Part shown: positions 24,402-26,396 of the stretch, piece by piece
Layout: the number at the start of each line of letters is the position of its first letter
Position numbering within the stretch: the stretch's first letter is position 1
NCBI GenBank assembly: GCA_002306975.1
Contig: DBTI01000076.1
Location: 1 to 26,396, forward strand
Direction: 5' to 3'
Origin: Ruminococcaceae bacterium UBA1320
GTDB taxonomy: Bacteria > Bacillota > Clostridia > Oscillospirales > Ethanoligenentaceae
DNA: 26,396 nucleotides
Position numbers and translations under genes: made by a program
The notes under the pieces: model-generated
Seen by the model: only the letters and a program-made list of their open reading frames with translations
What the model was told of the DNA's origin: nothing
The model's database searches: none

Positions 24402-24509
24402 CTTATAGCAATATAACAAATAAAGAGGAATTGGTTTTTTTGTATCCCTCCGCCCGCGGCGTGAAAATACACCTTTTAAGCTTCCCCTTTATAAACTAAT
24501 TGCTATAAG
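24402..24509. repeat. Small inverted-repeat element, copy B (108 bp)
   Basis: Perfect 11-bp ends CTTATAGCAAT (24402-24412) and ATTGCTATAAG (24499-24509). The interior contains AGAGGAATTGG and a T-rich run similar to copy A, plus a central GC-rich segment (CCTCCGCCCGCGGCG) missing from copy A. It carries no gene. Confidence 0.65.
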
Positions 24510-25039
24510 GCGGCTGCATCGATGTAAAATTAAACTTCGGACAATTCCACATTTTCCGGGACGGGGCAGATTCGTTAAGCGCCGCCCGTTAATGAAGGCA
24601 ATAATTTAACAGGAATCAATTTTTTCTTGAAACAAAACATCTCTAACGCCTTATTCTATCTGCATTTTACATAAAAGCAGACACGGCGTCAGCATAACTT
24701 AATAAACGCTGTGATATTCGATTTTCCTTTTTCGATAAAAAGCAGTAACAACCTGCAAACCCTTAAGGCCGCATAGCTAATCTGGGTATTTAAACTCAGT
24801 GAAAAGCCTAATTATGCAAAGCATTCAAAGACTGATCGTAGCGGCAATGAACGGAAATCTCAAAGCAAAACGCCGGTCACTGCAACAAACAGCTTTTTTC
24901 AAAGACGCCCATACATTTGCTGAACACAGTCATGGCAGAACCCGAATACGCAGCAAAAACGGCCGAAGAATGAATCGCCCGCTATCCGATCATAGAACCG
25001 CGTAAACGCCATGCCTAACAGTCAAAATGAATCGGGAAT

Positions 25040-25062
25040 AAGAACAAACACTGCTTGTTCTT
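25040..25062 (-). terminator. Weak hairpin downstream of the mutase-like gene
   Basis: AAGAACAA (25040-25047) pairs with TTGTTCTT (25055-25062), an AT-rich 8-bp stem about 60 nt after the stop of the minus-strand gene. It has no proper T tract, so a terminator role is uncertain. Confidence 0.3.
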
Positions 25063-25122
25063 CATCATTGAAGAAAAACTCTAAGCTCAAACAAAAAATC
25101 CGAACACGAATACAGATATATT

Positions 25123-26396
25123 CTAGCTTTTATTTCCGCTTTTGTCAATAGTTTGTGTTCCTTCACGAACCTCACGCTCCATATCGGCGCAGAGCTCTCC
25201 GGCGGCTTCCATGTTCATTGCCTCCGCCACAATACGCAGACCTGTTCCCCGCTTAAGCGGGCTTATTAATACCCTGCCCTTTTCACGCCTCAGCACAACC
25301 CCCTCAGACGGCTGTGACGGCACATCCTTGGCGAGGTTGCGAAGCAAAAGCCCGGGATTTATATTACAGTTGACCGCCTTTACAGTGACCGCAAACTGCG
25401 GAACCATGCGGTTAAGCTCAACGAGTGTTTTTCCGTGAGACTTTGCGTATGAAAGCACCCTCAAAGCGTTTTCCAGCCCGTCGCGCACCCATGTTTGTTT
25501 TGCCGCAAGGCTGCGCGCTTTTTTGTCGGAATCATCCGCGGGGCATTCAAGATAGCGAAGCGCACTTCTCCCAAAATTCGCGGCAAGATCGTCTATTACC
25601 CCCGGGGCGTCATATGGCACGGCAACGTCCTCACCGTTTTCAAACGCCGCAACACAGCCGAGCGCGAGTGTCTGAGCCGGAGTTATATAATTGCCGTCCT
25701 CACAAAAGAAAGATGCCTGTCCGCCTGACGCGTCTATATGCAGGCGTATGACGCCGGTTTTGTCGTCTTCCGACTTGTGACAGCCGCAATCGTGCAGTAC
25801 CTGTGTCAGTAACTTTTGAATCTCGCGGTTTGGCGACTTCACCATTATCGGAGTGCCAAAGCCGTCTGGCGCGGCTTTAAGAAGTTCGCTGTTATAAAAC
25901 GCCTTTATTCCCGGCATAATTAACGGTTCGCGATACCCGCCGGCGGCGCACCTGCGTATATCCCCCGTCGACACTGCCGCTTCAATTTTCCTCTCTGTGC
26001 TTCTGCCCGTGCCAAGACCGTTTTTGCCTGTCAGCACAAGAACCGCCCGGCTGCCGGACATGCGCACAAAAATACCCATGTCGAGCCCAAAGAACCTCAG
26101 CGCAAAATTAAAAAGCGCTTCAAAACCGCCGTCAAAGTCACAGACCTCCGCTCCGGCTGACAAGATGCCCGCCGCCGCCGCGTTTTTCAGGCTTGCGCCC
26201 GCTACGCTGCCGTCACAGCCAACACCGATGCGCCCTTCTTCAAAAACTCCTCCGGCCGCCGCGCCGATGCGCGCACAGCTTTCGGGCGTTAAATCCGCGC
26301 CGACTTCACCGGTTATGCCCTCGTCGTCAAAGATGCCGTGGTGTGCGCAGCCTGTTTTCACATTTACGGAAGCCCGCGCGCCGTCCTCTACGGTTT
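25123..26396 (-). CDS. Degenerate phosphohexomutase-like protein, N-terminus off window
   Basis: The frame is open to the right edge; about 424 codons are visible. It resembles the alpha-D-phosphohexomutase superfamily (GlmM/ManB) in layout. A start-like block reads FDDEGITGEVGADLTPESCARIGAAAG, followed by VGCDGSVAGASLKNAAAAGILSAGAEV, and a C-terminal domain ends in GTGLRIVAEAMNMEAAGELC. The catalytic TASHNP loop is replaced by a segment around MSGSRAVLVLTGKNG, the metal loop DGDGDR by DASGGQ, and the phosphate loop RxSGTEP by KRGTG. Activity is therefore doubtful. Coding continues upstream of the mutase start block (TVEDGARASVNVKTG), so it is probably the tail of a larger protein, perhaps a sugar nucleotidyltransferase-mutase fusion; that is inference. 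The GTG at 26361 is unlikely to be the real start. Confidence 0.7.
   Translation of the reverse strand, partial: TVEDGARASVNVKTGCAHHGIFDDEGITGEVGADLTPESCARIGAAAGGVFEEGRIGVGCDGSVAGASLKNAAAAGILSAGAEVCDFDGGFEALFNFALRFFGLDMGIFVRMSGSRAVLVLTGKNGLGTGRSTERKIEAAVSTGDIRRCAAGGYREPLIMPGIKAFYNSELLKAAPDGFGTPIMVKSPNREIQKLLTQVLHDCGCHKSEDDKTGVIRLHIDASGGQASFFCEDGNYITPAQTLALGCVAAFENGEDVAVPYDAPGVIDDLAANFGRSALRYLECPADDSDKKARSLAAKQTWVRDGLENALRVLSYAKSHGKTLVELNRMVPQFAVTVKAVNCNINPGLLLRNLAKDVPSQPSEGVVLRREKGRVLISPLKRGTGLRIVAEAMNMEAAGELCADMEREVREGTQTIDKSGNKS

Larger units (their letters stand above)
24057..25122. other. 1.07-kb stretch without a recognisable gene
   Basis: Between the RNase J start and the mutase-like gene's end I find no coding region with a ribosome site or family resemblance. 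The longest frame (24799-25005, +) looks random. The stretch holds a leader hairpin (24080-24104), two copies of the small inverted-repeat element (24262-24362 and 24402-24509) and a weak hairpin (25040-25062). The part 24510-25039 shows nothing I can name; it may contain an undetected RNA gene or decayed sequence. Confidence 0.6.

Noticed and set aside
13009..24509. CRISPR array
   Set aside because: The repeated sequences are inverted, few, unequally spaced and vary in length; no regular repeat-spacer pattern and no cas genes.
24799..25005. A 68-residue + strand frame in the gene-free stretch
   Set aside because: No ribosome binding site before its ATG, composition looks random (basic, no hydrophobic core), and no family resemblance.

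Overview
The window looks like chromosomal backbone of a low-to-mid GC Bacillota (Firmicutes), most likely a spore-forming member of class Clostridia. The grounds are a yaaL-bofA sporulation pair, GGAGG-type ribosome binding sites before almost every gene, RNase J plus GdpP (c-di-AMP phosphodiesterase), several TTG/GTG starts, and gene orders typical of that phylum (gdpP-rplI-dnaB, tilS-hpt-ftsH, secG-rnr, parE-parC). A family such as Oscillospiraceae/Ruminococcaceae is plausible but is inference only. No rRNA, tRNA, CRISPR array, phage or IS transposase gene was seen.

Layout. 1-1335 (-): most of a membrane-anchored CapD/WbpM-type UDP-sugar 4,6-dehydratase, cut by the window edge, with a consensus promoter and a ~200 nt leader. 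1717-2591: mscL (+), convergent with and overlapping bofA (-); mscL's only visible terminator lies beyond bofA, so its transcript should be antisense to the whole of bofA. yaaL (-) precedes bofA. 3064-4530 (+): a TetR regulator with a palindromic operator at its predicted start point, followed by a metallo-beta-lactamase-fold hydrolase. 4600-7197 (-): secG then rnr. 7377-11802 (-): a divergent type IIA topoisomerase pair, parE-like then parC-like. 11857-12933 (-): family 2 glycosyltransferase with TPR-like tail.

13101-21704 (-): a long run of co-oriented genes, read as gdpP, rplI, dnaB, tilS, hpt, ftsH and a LiaF-like membrane protein. dnaB and tilS overlap by 11 nt and tilS/hpt are 4 nt apart. 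This places c-di-AMP turnover, ribosomal protein L9, replicative helicase, tRNA-Ile lysidine synthesis, purine salvage and membrane proteolysis on one strand, possibly one or a few transcripts. Upstream of gdpP lies a 0.3 kb non-coding stretch packed with palindromes, including perfect 25-bp and 15-bp inverted repeats whose arms share a motif.

22128-24056 (-): RNase J with an extra ~90-residue disordered N-terminus. 24057-25122: about 1.07 kb without a recognisable gene, holding two copies of a small repeat with TATAGCAATTA-like ends; a third copy lies at 13009-13079. 25123-26396 (-): the C-terminal part of a phosphohexomutase-like protein in which the usual catalytic and metal motifs are not recognisable.

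Most of the window is housekeeping. The less ordinary parts are the gdpP leader palindromes, the small repeat family, the mscL/bofA antisense arrangement, a palindrome core shared by the tetR and mscL start points, the divergent topoisomerase and the degenerate mutase.
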